DNA of 64,000 nucleotides from NCBI RefSeq assembly GCF_900100185.1, contig NZ_FNEN01000005.1, forward strand, positions 101,856-165,855, read 5' to 3'. Shown piece after piece: positions 17,318 to 26,530 of the stretch; the stretch's first letter is position 1; each line of letters opens with the position of its first letter. The notes below the pieces were generated by a model that did not search any database, was not told where the DNA came from, and was given only the letters and a program-made list of their open reading frames with translations. Made by a program: the position numbers and the translations under genes. This DNA comes from Natribacillus halophilus. GTDB lineage: Bacteria > Bacillota > Bacilli > Bacillales > Marinococcaceae.

Positions 17318-17406
17318 AAAGAAAACTTGGCTTATCGCCAAGCCTGGCGAAAGCCTTAGTTGCACTTATGCATGATAAGAAAGTTATACTTTCTTATCTG
17401 CCAAAA
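17318..17406 (+). repeat. Dispersed structured repeat, copy B
   Basis: Second copy of the about 90-base element. The first two hairpins are the same as in copy A. The third stem differs on both sides yet still pairs: GCA(T)GATAAGAAAGT with ACTTTCTTATCTGC, with a shorter loop. That compensatory change supports selection on structure. Confidence 0.75.
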
Positions 17407-17516
17407 AGAGTTTGGGGTTGATAACCCTAATTAGCATTTAAACATTTGGAATTTATTGGTTATATTAATCATTATTCTTCACTCATCTTCATAGCAAGGA
17501 TTTCTGGAAATAACGA

Positions 17517-17545
17517 TTGATAAATACAAAAGATTATTTTATATT
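17517..17545 (+). promoter_or_regulatory. Putative promoter of the DUF3100 pair
   Basis: TTGATA and TATATT with a 17-base spacer, about 170 bases before the DUF3100 gene. The intervening leader shows no structure I recognise. Confidence 0.5.
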
Positions 17546-17713
17546 ACCTTTACAGTAAAATTTCAACGATGATATGTCAAACAAAAGGGGGCGAATAAAA
17601 TAAATTATATGATTATTCTGTCCATTGGTGAAATAGATGAGGAGCTGCCAACAATACGTACGAATAATTAATAATCTATCGGAATTCACAATATTTCTAT
17701 TGGAGGGAACAGT

Positions 17714-18559
17714 ATGGAATATAAGTCAATTTTTCATAGGGTTAAGAAGGAATACAAGATATACATATCAGCCTTTTTAATTGTTATTTTGTCAGAGCTT
17801 ATTGGAGAATTTGAAATTGACGTCGGGCCTGGAATGTTGATTTTGTTCCCTCTTTTCTACGGGATAATTATAGGCGTTTTATTGGGACCTGATTTAATTG
17901 GCTTTTTTAAAAGCGAGGAAGTAAAAGCTGCCTCACCATTAGTCTTGGTAGCTATAGCACCATTCATTGTAAATATAGGAATTATAGCGGCTCAGGATCT
18001 ACCTTTGATTGTTTCTTTAGGACCAGCCTTACTTTTCGGAGAACTTGGTAACCTGTTTACGGTCATAATTGCTTTGCCTATAGCGTTATTCCTTGGTTTA
18101 AAACGCGAAGCAGTTGGCGCTACACATTCTATTAACAGGGAAACAAACTTGGCTTTAATTACTAGTGTATATGGTCCAGACTCCGCTGAGTTGAGAGGTA
18201 CACTAGCACTATACATCATTGGCGGTCTATTTGGCACCATATTTTTTGGTTTTTTAGCCTCATTAGTGGCTTCAACAGGACTTTTCCACCCTCATGCTCT
18301 TGCAATTGCATCAGGCGTAGGTGCAGGCATCATGATGGCTGCTGCCACAACTAGTTTATCTCATATTTATCCGACGTATGCCGACGATATCTTCGCACTT
18401 GGTGGAGCGGGAGATATGTTGACGGGAATGACGGGACTATATGCCGCTCTATTTATAGCTCTTCCTCTTGCGAATAAAATATATCAGCTACTAGAACCTA
18501 AAATTGGTCGCAAGAAGAAATCTACTGTCAAAAAGGAGGAAACAGATTATGAAGCTTAA
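17714..18559 (+). CDS. DUF3100 family membrane protein
   Basis: Integral membrane protein of 281 residues with about eight to nine hydrophobic segments, matching the DUF3100 family (segments such as PALLFGELGNLFTV, THSINRETNLALITSVYG, and GVGAGIMMAAATTSLSHIYP). The family is thought to act in transport; no substrate is known to me. A TGGAGGGAAC ribosome binding site precedes the ATG. Its end overlaps the next membrane protein gene by 11 bases, so the two products probably form one complex. The neighbouring regulator with a ligand-binding domain and the amidohydrolase suggest a shared small-molecule substrate. Confidence 0.75.
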   Translation: MEYKSIFHRVKKEYKIYISAFLIVILSELIGEFEIDVGPGMLILFPLFYGIIIGVLLGPDLIGFFKSEEVKAASPLVLVAIAPFIVNIGIIAAQDLPLIVSLGPALLFGELGNLFTVIIALPIALFLGLKREAVGATHSINRETNLALITSVYGPDSAELRGTLALYIIGGLFGTIFFGFLASLVASTGLFHPHALAIASGVGAGIMMAAATTSLSHIYPTYADDIFALGGAGDMLTGMTGLYAALFIALPLANKIYQLLEPKIGRKKKSTVKKEETDYEA

Positions 18560-18989
18560 AGAATGGGCTTTTTTATTAGGTATTATGGCCATCGGGATTA
18601 TCACAACAAATCTTATTGGTTTTAACACCCCAATTTCAGACTCTTTAATGGGAGTACTAATTTTATGTTCAATTGCATTTATTGCCGTATGCGTGTCAAA
18701 AATAATTCCATTAAAGCTCCCTTTTATTATTTATTGTTCAGTATTAGGCATGCTACTTGCATTACCAATCTCCCCTATAGGCGATTTTGTAAGTGAAGCA
18801 GCAGGAAACATAGAATTTAGAGCTCCGATAACGATGGTAGGAGCGTTAGCCGGGATAGCAATAGGAGCTAGTGTCCGGGAGTTCACAAAACTTAATTGGA
18901 GAATTATTGTAGTTGCGTTAGTTGTTATGTCAAGTACGTTTATAGCATCTGTGATTATCGCACAAGTTGTCATGAACATCACAAATTGA
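18549..18989 (+). CDS. Small membrane protein partner of DUF3100
   Basis: A 146-residue protein with four to five membrane segments and almost no soluble part. The ATG follows AAGGAGG and overlaps the end of the DUF3100 gene. The sequence includes PFIIYCSVLGMLLALPISPI and APITMVGALAGIAIGASVRE, the latter like the core helix pair of half-size transporters. I do not recognise a named family. It is best read as the second subunit of a two-component permease. Confidence 0.65.
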   Translation: MKLKEWAFLLGIMAIGIITTNLIGFNTPISDSLMGVLILCSIAFIAVCVSKIIPLKLPFIIYCSVLGMLLALPISPIGDFVSEAAGNIEFRAPITMVGALAGIAIGASVREFTKLNWRIIVVALVVMSSTFIASVIIAQVVMNITN

Positions 18990-19148
18990 ATAAGAGGCTT
19001 ATCTATAATTAATCAAAACTTCTGAATCGATAAGTTCTAATTAATATGTGAATGAGTGACATTTTCAAGTCTATGCATTTTTACGGTCGATTCCAAATCC
19101 AAAAGGTGTGCATAAAGGTATTAAACCAATCCAAACTACAAATTTATG

Positions 19149-19213
19149 AAAACGCACCTCGCAATTGGTATTTTTGGTGGCGCTTTTTTTACCTTTTTGT
19201 TCGAGTGCGTTTT
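19149..19213 (+). terminator. Inverted repeat after the DUF3100 pair
   Basis: AAAACGCACCTCG pairs with CGAGTGCGTTTT (one bulge) across a 40-base T-rich loop, then CGTTCTTT. It may terminate the DUF3100 unit, or be the ends of a small decayed element because the loop is long. The rest of this gap shows nothing else. Confidence 0.5.
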
Positions 19214-19265
19214 CGTTCTTTATAATATATTACGATGCCATACATAGCAGTGAAGCGAGGGTTAG

Positions 19266-20030
19266 ATGTTGGATTACTTATTTATATTGATATTAGCTTT
19301 AAATCTTTTAGTGGGTATCCTCTTGGGAATGTCTAGTATAGGAGGATTTCTCCTCCCGTTAATTTATGTAGGGTTTTTACAGTTACCGTTAAGAGACGCC
19401 TTAGCTTTAAGTTTTTTATCCTTTGCTATAGCAGGTATTATTGGGTCTTATGCTTATTGGAAATCCAAAAACATTGATGTAAAATTAGCCATTATCATTA
19501 GTATAGGAAGTATTCCTGGCGCTTTCTTAGGAGTACAGTTAAATGTAATAATCTCCGATCATATAGCCACCCTAATATTATATATATTTGTATTAATTTC
19601 AGGGATTTCCCTTTTATTTAACGGTAAAAGCGATCATGTCGAAAGTCCTGCGGCAAGCATACTAGAAAATAAATTGTTCACTTTACTGTTAGGCTTTTCT
19701 ACAGCAACAGTTTGCGCAGTGTCCGGAGCAGGGGGGCCAATTTTACTTGTGCCTTTATTAACCAAATTAGGTCTCAGTATTCGAGTCACTGTAGGGGTAT
19801 GTTTATTTAATTCTGTAATTATTGCTTTGCCATCAATGTTTGGTTATTTTCAATACGCGAATATGGAGACGTTATACCCCTTGATCGTGGCGAGCATAAT
19901 AGGGCAAATTGCAGGTATATTAGCAGGTTCATATTTATCTAATAAGGTAGAATTAAACCAATTACGTAAATTCATTACATGGTTTACTATTTTAACAGCG
20001 ACCTACATGATCATTTCATTATTTTTATAA
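19266..20030 (+). CDS. TauE/SafE family membrane permease
   Basis: Membrane protein of 254 residues with about eight helices in two repeated halves. GMSSIGGFLLPLIYVGFLQL and VSGAGGPILLVPLLTKLGL are the paired family motifs. TauE/SafE proteins export or import anions such as sulfite, sulfoacetate or related organic acids. The substrate here is unknown. It is monocistronic on the plus strand between the DUF3100 pair and a field of decayed genes. Confidence 0.82.
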   Translation: MLDYLFILILALNLLVGILLGMSSIGGFLLPLIYVGFLQLPLRDALALSFLSFAIAGIIGSYAYWKSKNIDVKLAIIISIGSIPGAFLGVQLNVIISDHIATLILYIFVLISGISLLFNGKSDHVESPAASILENKLFTLLLGFSTATVCAVSGAGGPILLVPLLTKLGLSIRVTVGVCLFNSVIIALPSMFGYFQYANMETLYPLIVASIIGQIAGILAGSYLSNKVELNQLRKFITWFTILTATYMIISLFL

Positions 20031-20227
20031 ATTGCAGCATATCCCTTTTGGCCAAGGCAACTGACATATACACGTGTAAAGTGTAAACAAAGGATTTTAT
20101 ACACTAGCGTTGCAGAAATGTAGTGGGAATGTTCAGTTATAGGGACTTCTATGGAAGGAAGATGAAACAGGAAGGGGCCAGCCCATCTTTTCCATTTATT
20201 TCAGCACATAATGAAGGACGGCCTTCG

Positions 20228-20455
20228 TTAAATTTGCGCTTTTGTAGCCATCGATTTAAATATATTCTTACTTTCAAATAGTACTCGTTCCTCGTCGACC
20301 GTTAAGACTTCTCGATTTTTCATAACAATTTTCCCATTAATAACAACGTCTTTTACGTCATTTGCATTAACCCCTTCAACGATTGTAGGGGAGTAGATAT
20401 GGATACACCATTCAGGACGTGAATCTCTTTGAATAATAGTCATAACCTTCGCCAC
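20228..20455 (-). pseudogene. C-terminal fragment of an amidohydrolase
   Basis: About 75 codons. The segment NDVKDVVINGKIVMKNREVL is the C-terminal end of ATZ/TRZ-type amidohydrolases. The catalytic barrel is absent and the N-terminal 20 residues do not fit. It looks like the stump of a lost aminohydrolase gene next to transposase debris. Confidence 0.75.
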
Positions 20456-20499
20456 AAAACGGGCAATAGAATGCCCGATTCATGATTACTGGCTATTGA

Positions 20500-21066
20500 T
20501 TTCTACAGCTTTTGAGCTTATTGGTATCGTATAAACGCTCCGACCCATCCCTAACAAACCAAGGATGCGGTACAATTGCAGCTCGTGGTTGCCCAAGAAC
20601 AAACAGTTGTTCTAAAACAGCTTTGCCCGTTGGTCGAATGCTTCTACGGCACCATCCCCCCTCAAGTTCAGGTGGTTGTCTTCGGTTTCTATGCTTTTGC
20701 GAATGAGGTGTTCAAAAGGGGAATAGGTCATCATACTCATCATCATCACATATGCGAGGACTCAACACGGTGGGGTTTTTCAGGAAAAGTTGCCGGACAA
20801 AAAACGGATCTTTGAGAAAACGGAAACGATTTTCCACGGTTTGTTGGCTCCTTTATAGCTTTTCAATAAATCCACGTCGGAGGCTCGTGTCGTTCCCCGC
20901 ATTGGTGACAAGGGTAAAAGAGGGATGCTTCTTTGCGATGCTGATTGAGAAATTTATCCAAGGCTTTTTCCTTGGGTGTTTTGGAAGGTCTAAGACCGTC
21001 CCAGCGCATCATTGAAATCACTCGCGGTGATCCCTGGGCCGAACAGCAATTCAACCTCTTTATTTT
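20500..21066 (-). pseudogene. Decayed IS1634-type transposase
   Basis: On the minus strand, pieces of an IS1634-family transposase appear in several frames. ELLFGPGITASDF followed by ALGRSLD is the usual N-terminal region; then, after a large deletion, VENRFRFLKDPFFVRQLFL corresponds to the C-terminal IExRFRFLK motif of the family, and a degraded tail follows. Stops and frameshifts are frequent, so it cannot be active. It marks a past insertion at the downstream border of the BMC operon. Confidence 0.7.
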
Positions 21067-21213
21067 TCATATAATAATTCGATATGTATGAATATTAGGA
21101 TGTATTCGATGATGGATACAACCCTATCGATATTCGTTACAAAAATCCATAAGAATCCGTAACAAGTTATCGATCCTCTTTGTATCCAAAATCTTAATTA
21201 CCCTCAACCTTTT

Positions 21214-22341
21214 TTATCCCTCAAAAGCAAGCGCCAGCGTTTTATAGTATTCAATCGATCGCAGATAAGCATCGATGTCCACATATTCATTAGGTTGATG
21301 AGCCAACTGTTCGTCACCGGGACCATAAATAAGTGTCGGGATGTTACTTTCGGGATTTAAGACAGCTGCATCCGTATAGTAAGAAACACCATAAACGTCG
21401 TTGTCAGCACCCTTAACATCTTTTGCGGTCTGAATGATACGGCTTGATGACTCTGTCAAAATACCGGGTCTATCCAATAACGTTTGCACTTGGAAAGTGC
21501 CAACTTCATGATCCCCAACAAAAAGAGCCTGCAGCTTTGTTTTCAGCTCCGAAAATAATTCTTTGTGAGATTGAGGCGGGATGGTTCGAATATCAACATA
21601 TACACTACATTGATCCGGCACAACGTTTGCCTGCATGCCTCCATCAATTTTATTTATTGACAAACTACTTTCTCCAAGTGGGGCGCCGGTTACTTTCCAA
21701 TTAAGACGACATTCATCCAGTAACGCCATCACTTTTTTCATCTGTTCAATCGCATTAATTCCTTGGTTAGGCATAGCGCCATGGGCTGTCTTCCCAAAAG
21801 TAAGGATTTCAACCCATAAGGCTCCTTTATGTCCTATGACTACTTTTTCCCGCGTAGGTTCTCCGATCACCATTGCCGCAACATTTGACACGCCTTGGTC
21901 TTCCATATACTTTCTTGCCCCGCAGCTGTCAACTTCTTCCCCGGCTGTAGCCAGGAAAACAACGTCATGTGGCAATCCTGCTTCTTCCAAAAAGAGTGAT
22001 TCTACAGCCAAAAACATGGCGGCAAGACCACTCTTCATATCTGAAGTACCCCGACCATATAATTTGTTATTTACTCGTTCTGCCGCAAACGGAGGGTAGT
22101 CCCACGCTTGCTTGCCGGGCAAAACCGTATCCATATGACCGCAAAAAAACAACTCACTTCTATTCTTTCCTTTTAAGCGGATCTCGAAGTTACTTCGATT
22201 CTCATCTAAATCAGTTATACTATAAGGCAACCCACTCTTCTTACAACGGTCGGCCAGAATTTCAGAAACTTTTGTTTCATTTCCCGGCGGATTAGAGGAA
22301 TCCACGCGTATCAACTCTTGCAAAAACTGAATATCATTCAC
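21214..22341 (-). CDS. M20 family amidohydrolase/deacylase
   Basis: Zinc-dependent M20 hydrolase (ArgE/DapE/ACY1 class), about 375 residues. Metal-binding residues are visible in FFCGHMDTVLPG, GRGTSDMKSGLAAM, TAGEEVDSCGA and GEPTREKVVIGHKG, and a dimerisation domain is present in the middle. The GTG start overlaps the stop of the DUF1989 gene and follows GGGGGGAG. It is the last gene of the BMC operon. M20 enzymes remove acyl, formyl or carbamoyl groups from amino nitrogen, so a late step releasing glycine from an N-substituted glycine is plausible; this is inference. No encapsulation helix is evident. Confidence 0.88.
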   Translation of the reverse strand: MNDIQFLQELIRVDSSNPPGNETKVSEILADRCKKSGLPYSITDLDENRSNFEIRLKGKNRSELFFCGHMDTVLPGKQAWDYPPFAAERVNNKLYGRGTSDMKSGLAAMFLAVESLFLEEAGLPHDVVFLATAGEEVDSCGARKYMEDQGVSNVAAMVIGEPTREKVVIGHKGALWVEILTFGKTAHGAMPNQGINAIEQMKKVMALLDECRLNWKVTGAPLGESSLSINKIDGGMQANVVPDQCSVYVDIRTIPPQSHKELFSELKTKLQALFVGDHEVGTFQVQTLLDRPGILTESSSRIIQTAKDVKGADNDVYGVSYYTDAAVLNPESNIPTLIYGPGDEQLAHQPNEYVDIDAYLRSIEYYKTLALAFEG

Positions 22342-22958
22342 TGGACTCCCCCCAAAATTTGCATTTTCAACGGTGTTACTCGCCAACCATTTACTGCTTC
22401 CATGTCTTGTGAACAAGTCGAGCACGCGATGATAACATCCTCTTTCGCCCTGAGCCGTACGTAATCACCCGGTTTTGATAATGGTTCCTGAATCGTATAA
22501 TCCCCGACATCATCAAGAACGTTGTTCATAAACCAATTGATAGGATCCGGAATGATGAGGGGATTGACATCATACGTTTTCAGGGCATTTTTTAAATTAT
22601 CATGGCAATTAGGATGATTGTCGTCACTAAAGTCTACCTTATATCTATAATAATCACAGGCGGGAAAGAAGAAATCATGTTTTCCGACAGTGTCTTTGAT
22701 AAGTTCCATAAGAGGACGTCGTTTGTTGCTGTACAACCCATCACCAGGGTTCAAACGAATACTACTTAAAGAAGCACGCATATGAACCGGTGATACAAAC
22801 TCTTCAATATCATGTTTATTGAAGCAAACGAAATCCCCGACCTGCTTCCCTTCCACGTCAATGATAACTAATTCATCTCCGGCACTAAGTTCTGCACTTC
22901 TTCCCTCATAAGGAGGGATGAATATTTCTTCTTTAACCCCTCCGGTTGTAACTTCCAT
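22338..22958 (-). CDS. DUF1989 (urea carboxylase-associated) family protein
   Basis: About 206 residues of the DUF1989 family, recognisable from DVEGKQVGDFVCFN, the SLSSIRLNPGDGLYSNKRRP segment, CDYYRYKV, PNCHDNLKNAL, PDPINWFMN and CSTCSQDMEAVNGW. The family occurs next to urea carboxylase and guanidine or amidine metabolism genes, and has been likened to aminomethyltransferase-type folds; its reaction is not settled. In this BMC operon a role on a formimino, carbamidine or urea-like intermediate is possible. It overlaps the M20 gene. The ATG after GAGGGAGG is chosen over one six codons upstream. Confidence 0.82.
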   Translation of the reverse strand: MEVTTGGVKEEIFIPPYEGRSAELSAGDELVIIDVEGKQVGDFVCFNKHDIEEFVSPVHMRASLSSIRLNPGDGLYSNKRRPLMELIKDTVGKHDFFFPACDYYRYKVDFSDDNHPNCHDNLKNALKTYDVNPLIIPDPINWFMNNVLDDVGDYTIQEPLSKPGDYVRLRAKEDVIIACSTCSQDMEAVNGWRVTPLKMQILGGVQ

Positions 22959-22982
22959 ATCTATAGCCTCCCTCAAATGAAC

Positions 22983-23669
22983 TTACTCCAAAAACACGGC
23001 AACAGCCCGAATAGGGGAACCCGTTCCCTGGCGAATCCGTAAAGGCAGGCCAAAATATAAAAAACGTTTTCCCGCTATTTGATCTAAATTACACAGGTTT
23101 TCCGTGTTAGACATTTCGTATTGACGGCACATAAGATGTCCGGAAAACTTCGGATCTTGAGGATTGTCTGGGGCCGGGGCATCGACTCCGATATTAACGA
23201 CACCTTTTTCACCAAGCCATTTACCTCCATCGACATCTAATCCCGCATAACGAGTGAGCCATTCATCTGTCCCATACGCACGATTGTAATGACCCGTATA
23301 AAGAAGGACGATATCGCCTTTTTCCAGCACTTGACCTGATTTGTGCAAAGCCCCTTCAAGGTCCTCAGCCGTAATATAACCATCCGGCGAAACGTGGGAA
23401 ACGTCCAGACAAACGGCGGGACCGTAAAAATAATCCAGCGACATTTCATCAAGCCTTTTGCCATTTGGATCAAATTCGTATATGGCATCCGTATGTGTCG
23501 GTCCGTGTTCATTAATCAACAGATTATAGGTGGCAAATTCAAATCCAATTTCCTTTTTTGATTCTTCATGTGTTTTATTTTGAAATATAAACGTTTTTTG
23601 ATGTAGCGGAAAAACCGGCATACCATTATATATCTCTTGTGATAAATCTACCAATTTCACTTCGCTCAT
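22983..23669 (-). CDS. Cyclase/formamidase family metal hydrolase
   Basis: 228 residues of the cyclase (kynurenine formamidase-like) family. The metal-binding motif is EHGPTHTDAIYEFDP (the family's HxGTHxDxxxH with the last His replaced). The segments GDIVLLYTGH and VNIGVDAPAPDN are also typical. Members hydrolyse N-formyl groups or open small rings. In this operon it is a candidate for the ring opening of 4-imidazolone or for a formyl-group hydrolysis. It lies between the adenine-deaminase-like gene and DUF1989. Confidence 0.83.
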   Translation of the reverse strand: MSEVKLVDLSQEIYNGMPVFPLHQKTFIFQNKTHEESKKEIGFEFATYNLLINEHGPTHTDAIYEFDPNGKRLDEMSLDYFYGPAVCLDVSHVSPDGYITAEDLEGALHKSGQVLEKGDIVLLYTGHYNRAYGTDEWLTRYAGLDVDGGKWLGEKGVVNIGVDAPAPDNPQDPKFSGHLMCRQYEMSNTENLCNLDQIAGKRFLYFGLPLRIRQGTGSPIRAVAVFLE

Positions 23670-23681
23670 CGTAGAACCTCC

Positions 23682-25493
23682 TTATTCTATCACAGTGGGC
23701 AGCACTTCAAATTTATCAACATCAATTAATCCCATATCAGTGATTTTCCATTCAGGGCTTGTCACAAGAGACCAGAAAGATAAATGCATGAATGGTACAT
23801 GAAAATCACAACCCAAATCGTCTTTGGCCAACTGGGAAAGTTCACTGACGCGTTCACTCACTTCTTTTCCATTTAATTCATCCGTGATCAATCCCCCGAC
23901 TTTGAGCGGGAGGTCGCCAACCACTTTTCCATCCTTAATCATTGCAATGCCCCCGTTCATGGAAATAACTCGATTAACGGCAGTGACCATATCATTATAG
24001 TTAGTTCCCGTAACAATGATATTGTGGGTGTCATGGGCAACACTTTCAGCAATGGCACCGCTTCTAAGCTTGAATCCATGCAAAAATGTCTTACCTATTT
24101 TCTCGCTCCGACCATGTCTTTCGACAACTAAAAGAGGGAGAACATCCTGTTCAAGACACGGTTTCACGACTCCATCGGAGACATTCAAATCGAATTCTTT
24201 TGCACCTGTCAAATTTTGATCTGGAATAGCGACGATCGATCGCACACGAGCTTTATTTCCACGTGCTAAGATGTGCAGATCTTTGGCTTCAACAGGTGTT
24301 CTTTTCACTGAGTTTTTAACGCTTTCCGGATACGTATAAGAAGGGAGATCGATGGTCAGTTCACCTTTTTCCGCGGACGGCTTTCCATTTAAGTAAACTT
24401 TATCGATCGTCATTTCATTCAAATCGTTAATGACCGCAATATTAGCACGTTTACCGGGAGCTAACATTCCTACATCTTTCAACCCAAAATGAGTAGCGGG
24501 GTTAATAGTTGCCATTTGGATGGCTTCAACCGGATCAATGCCTTCGGCAATCGTCCTTCTAATGATGTCATTCATATGACCGTCTTTAAGTAAATCTTCG
24601 GGCACCATATCATCAGAGACGACCATAGCCCTTCTGGAATCAAGACCTTCTTCCTTGATGGCACGAACACATTCCGCCATATTCCTTTGCGATGACCCTT
24701 CACGCATAAATACACTGACACCATAACGTAATTTTTCTACAGCTTCTTCTTTTGTTGTTGTTTCATGACAAGAAACATGTGTCCCTCCGCTAATAATATG
24801 TGCAGCAAGTTCTTTCCCGAACAACCCCGGAGCGTTTCCTTCAACCGTTTTCCCGATGCTATTTGCATAAGAAACCGCTGCTACTAAGTCATCAATAATC
24901 TCAGGAGCGTTTTGATATACAGGCTGAATGTTACTGAAGCTTTGAATTTCTCCAATGCCTTGAACATTATCGTCATTCAGTAGATCTTTCATATGTTTAG
25001 CCGTTACGTCTTCCCCGGCGGTTTCTAGTCCAGGTGCATCCGGAACAGCAGCTGGGACAGTAATATATACTTGATTCGGCAAGGTTTTCGCTTCTTTGAT
25101 CATTTCTTGCATCCCATGAACGCCAAGTACATTGCCGATTTCATGCGGGTCTCCCACAAGTGTCGTTGTACCCGTCGGTATCGAGAGTCTTGAGAATTCC
25201 GTAGCCGTCAACATGGAACTTTCAAAGTGCATATGTGAGTCAATAAATCCGGGGCTAATAAATTTACCCCGTACTTCTTCAACGATTGTTGATGATCCAA
25301 TTAAATCCGCGGCGTCCCCCACGAGCAAAATATGCTCATTTTTAATGGCAACATCTGCTTCATAGATTTCCCTTGTTACTGTATTTATAATATAGCCACC
25401 TTGAAGCACAAGATCGGCATGTAAATGGTGATTCAATAATACATCAATCAATTTACGGTGCTGGATGGCCTCTTTGTATTTTTCTGCTTCCAT
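23682..25493 (-). CDS. Adenine-deaminase-like amidohydrolase in the BMC operon
   Basis: About 603 residues of the AdeC family. Ligands are in GFIDSHMHFESSML, VGDPHEIGNVLG, GNAPGLFG and SCHETTTKEE; the C-terminal domain has VAHDTHNIIVTGTN and ends as in AdeC. True adenine deaminase makes hypoxanthine and ammonia with an Fe/Mn centre. A second AdeC paralogue is encoded outside the BMC operon at 45-47 kb, so this copy may act on a different substrate, for example 4-aminoimidazole (inference). The N-terminal 30 residues are a predicted amphipathic helix and could target it to the shell. The ATG after AAGGGTG is preferred over an overlapping GTG three codons earlier. Confidence 0.8.
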   Translation of the reverse strand: MEAEKYKEAIQHRKLIDVLLNHHLHADLVLQGGYIINTVTREIYEADVAIKNEHILLVGDAADLIGSSTIVEEVRGKFISPGFIDSHMHFESSMLTATEFSRLSIPTGTTTLVGDPHEIGNVLGVHGMQEMIKEAKTLPNQVYITVPAAVPDAPGLETAGEDVTAKHMKDLLNDDNVQGIGEIQSFSNIQPVYQNAPEIIDDLVAAVSYANSIGKTVEGNAPGLFGKELAAHIISGGTHVSCHETTTKEEAVEKLRYGVSVFMREGSSQRNMAECVRAIKEEGLDSRRAMVVSDDMVPEDLLKDGHMNDIIRRTIAEGIDPVEAIQMATINPATHFGLKDVGMLAPGKRANIAVINDLNEMTIDKVYLNGKPSAEKGELTIDLPSYTYPESVKNSVKRTPVEAKDLHILARGNKARVRSIVAIPDQNLTGAKEFDLNVSDGVVKPCLEQDVLPLLVVERHGRSEKIGKTFLHGFKLRSGAIAESVAHDTHNIIVTGTNYNDMVTAVNRVISMNGGIAMIKDGKVVGDLPLKVGGLITDELNGKEVSERVSELSQLAKDDLGCDFHVPFMHLSFWSLVTSPEWKITDMGLIDVDKFEVLPTVIE

Positions 25494-25498
25494 TTGCT

Positions 25499-25780
25499 TC
25501 ACCCTTTCCCATAATCACATTCCAAAATATCAATAATGCCGACTATAGCTGCATCTACAGGTGCACTATAGTTATCACACGCTCTGGAAGCGATACTTCC
25601 TTTAACGAAAATCACTTTTTCCCCTACCCCCGCACCGACTGTATCGACTGTAATAATAGGCTGCGACTGCACTGGCTGTTCATCAATACCAATCGGCTGC
25701 GTTACCAACATTTTTGCGCCGACCAGACTCTCATCCTTTCTCGTCGCTGTAACAGTACCGACTACAATACCGATTTCCAT
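25499..25780 (-). CDS. BMC pentameric vertex protein (EutN/CcmL type)
   Basis: About 93 residues of the EutN/CcmL (BMC-P) family: MEIGIVVGTVTATRKDESL, LVTQPI, DTVGAGVGEKVIFVKGSIA, ending in VDAAIVGIIDILE. Pentamers of this protein cap the vertices of the shell. The ATG follows GAGAGGAC at good spacing. It is the only BMC-P gene in the window, enough to close a shell together with the three BMC-H genes upstream. Confidence 0.93.
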   Translation of the reverse strand: MEIGIVVGTVTATRKDESLVGAKMLVTQPIGIDEQPVQSQPIITVDTVGAGVGEKVIFVKGSIASRACDNYSAPVDAAIVGIIDILECDYGKG

Positions 25781-25793
25781 ATCAAACGTCCTC

Positions 25794-26528
25794 TCATTCT
25801 TTATAAATTTCAATTTTATTTTCTTTTGCTAAGTCTTGGGCAAGAGGAGTAATGACAGTACGGGAATCAATGAAAATCTCACTGTGAGATTGAGAGACCA
25901 TTTGTTCAATTTCTTTTGCCGTTATAATACGTTTACTTGTAAATGGAGAAAAAAAATACTGTTTAACTTCTTGTTCATCGGCAAACATTTTGATGCCAAA
26001 ACCGCGAAATTGATTTAATTGATTTTTCAGTTCATGTTTAAAAAATGGGCTTCCCTGGTTCAATCCATTATCATCCCATATGGAATGATAAGGATTTGAA
26101 CCAATCTCCAAGGCAGTGACTGTTTTACCTTTCATTAATGCCCATAATATTGTTTGAGTGAACAAACGTTGTTCGTTGAATCGTAATAAATCTGATATAA
26201 ATGAAAAAGAAAGCACTGGAATAAAAAAAGATGAAAACCGTGCTTTCGTTTCTTCGAGACGATCGTACGGAACAAAAGCATCGATTCCTGTTAATTCACG
26301 AATTTCTTTTCTGCTGTATGCGTTCAATACAGATGGTTCCATACATAGATAAACAGTGGCACCTTGCGATTTTAATACATTCAAAGCCGAAAAGCCTTGT
26401 TCCATACCTACCATGTGCCGGGCAAGGAGAGCCAGGATTTCCGGCCGTTGAGGAACTTCCGACTGGTTTTTGGTTAGAAGTGCTCGCAAAGTGTAAGTAA
26501 CAACGGCACTTTGCTTTTTACGATCCAT
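25794..26528 (-). CDS. Unrecognised BMC-operon protein with ITPLAxDLA tail
   Basis: 244 residues, no confident family. The N-terminal half has hydrophobic strands (SQGATVYLCMEPSVL, SFFIPVLSFSFISDLL) and a region with alternating helices that could be a Rossmann-like or flavoprotein-type fold. The C-terminal 45 residues (KEIEQMVSQSHSEIFIDSRT then VITPLAQDLAKENKIEIY) resemble the tail found in several BMC accessory proteins, where an ITPxAxDxA motif follows a beta strand. It lies between the BMC-P and BMC-H genes. A shell-associated or cofactor-handling role is inferred from position only. Confidence 0.6.
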   Translation of the reverse strand: MDRKKQSAVVTYTLRALLTKNQSEVPQRPEILALLARHMVGMEQGFSALNVLKSQGATVYLCMEPSVLNAYSRKEIRELTGIDAFVPYDRLEETKARFSSFFIPVLSFSFISDLLRFNEQRLFTQTILWALMKGKTVTALEIGSNPYHSIWDDNGLNQGSPFFKHELKNQLNQFRGFGIKMFADEQEVKQYFFSPFTSKRIITAKEIEQMVSQSHSEIFIDSRTVITPLAQDLAKENKIEIYKE

Positions 26529-26530
26529 GC

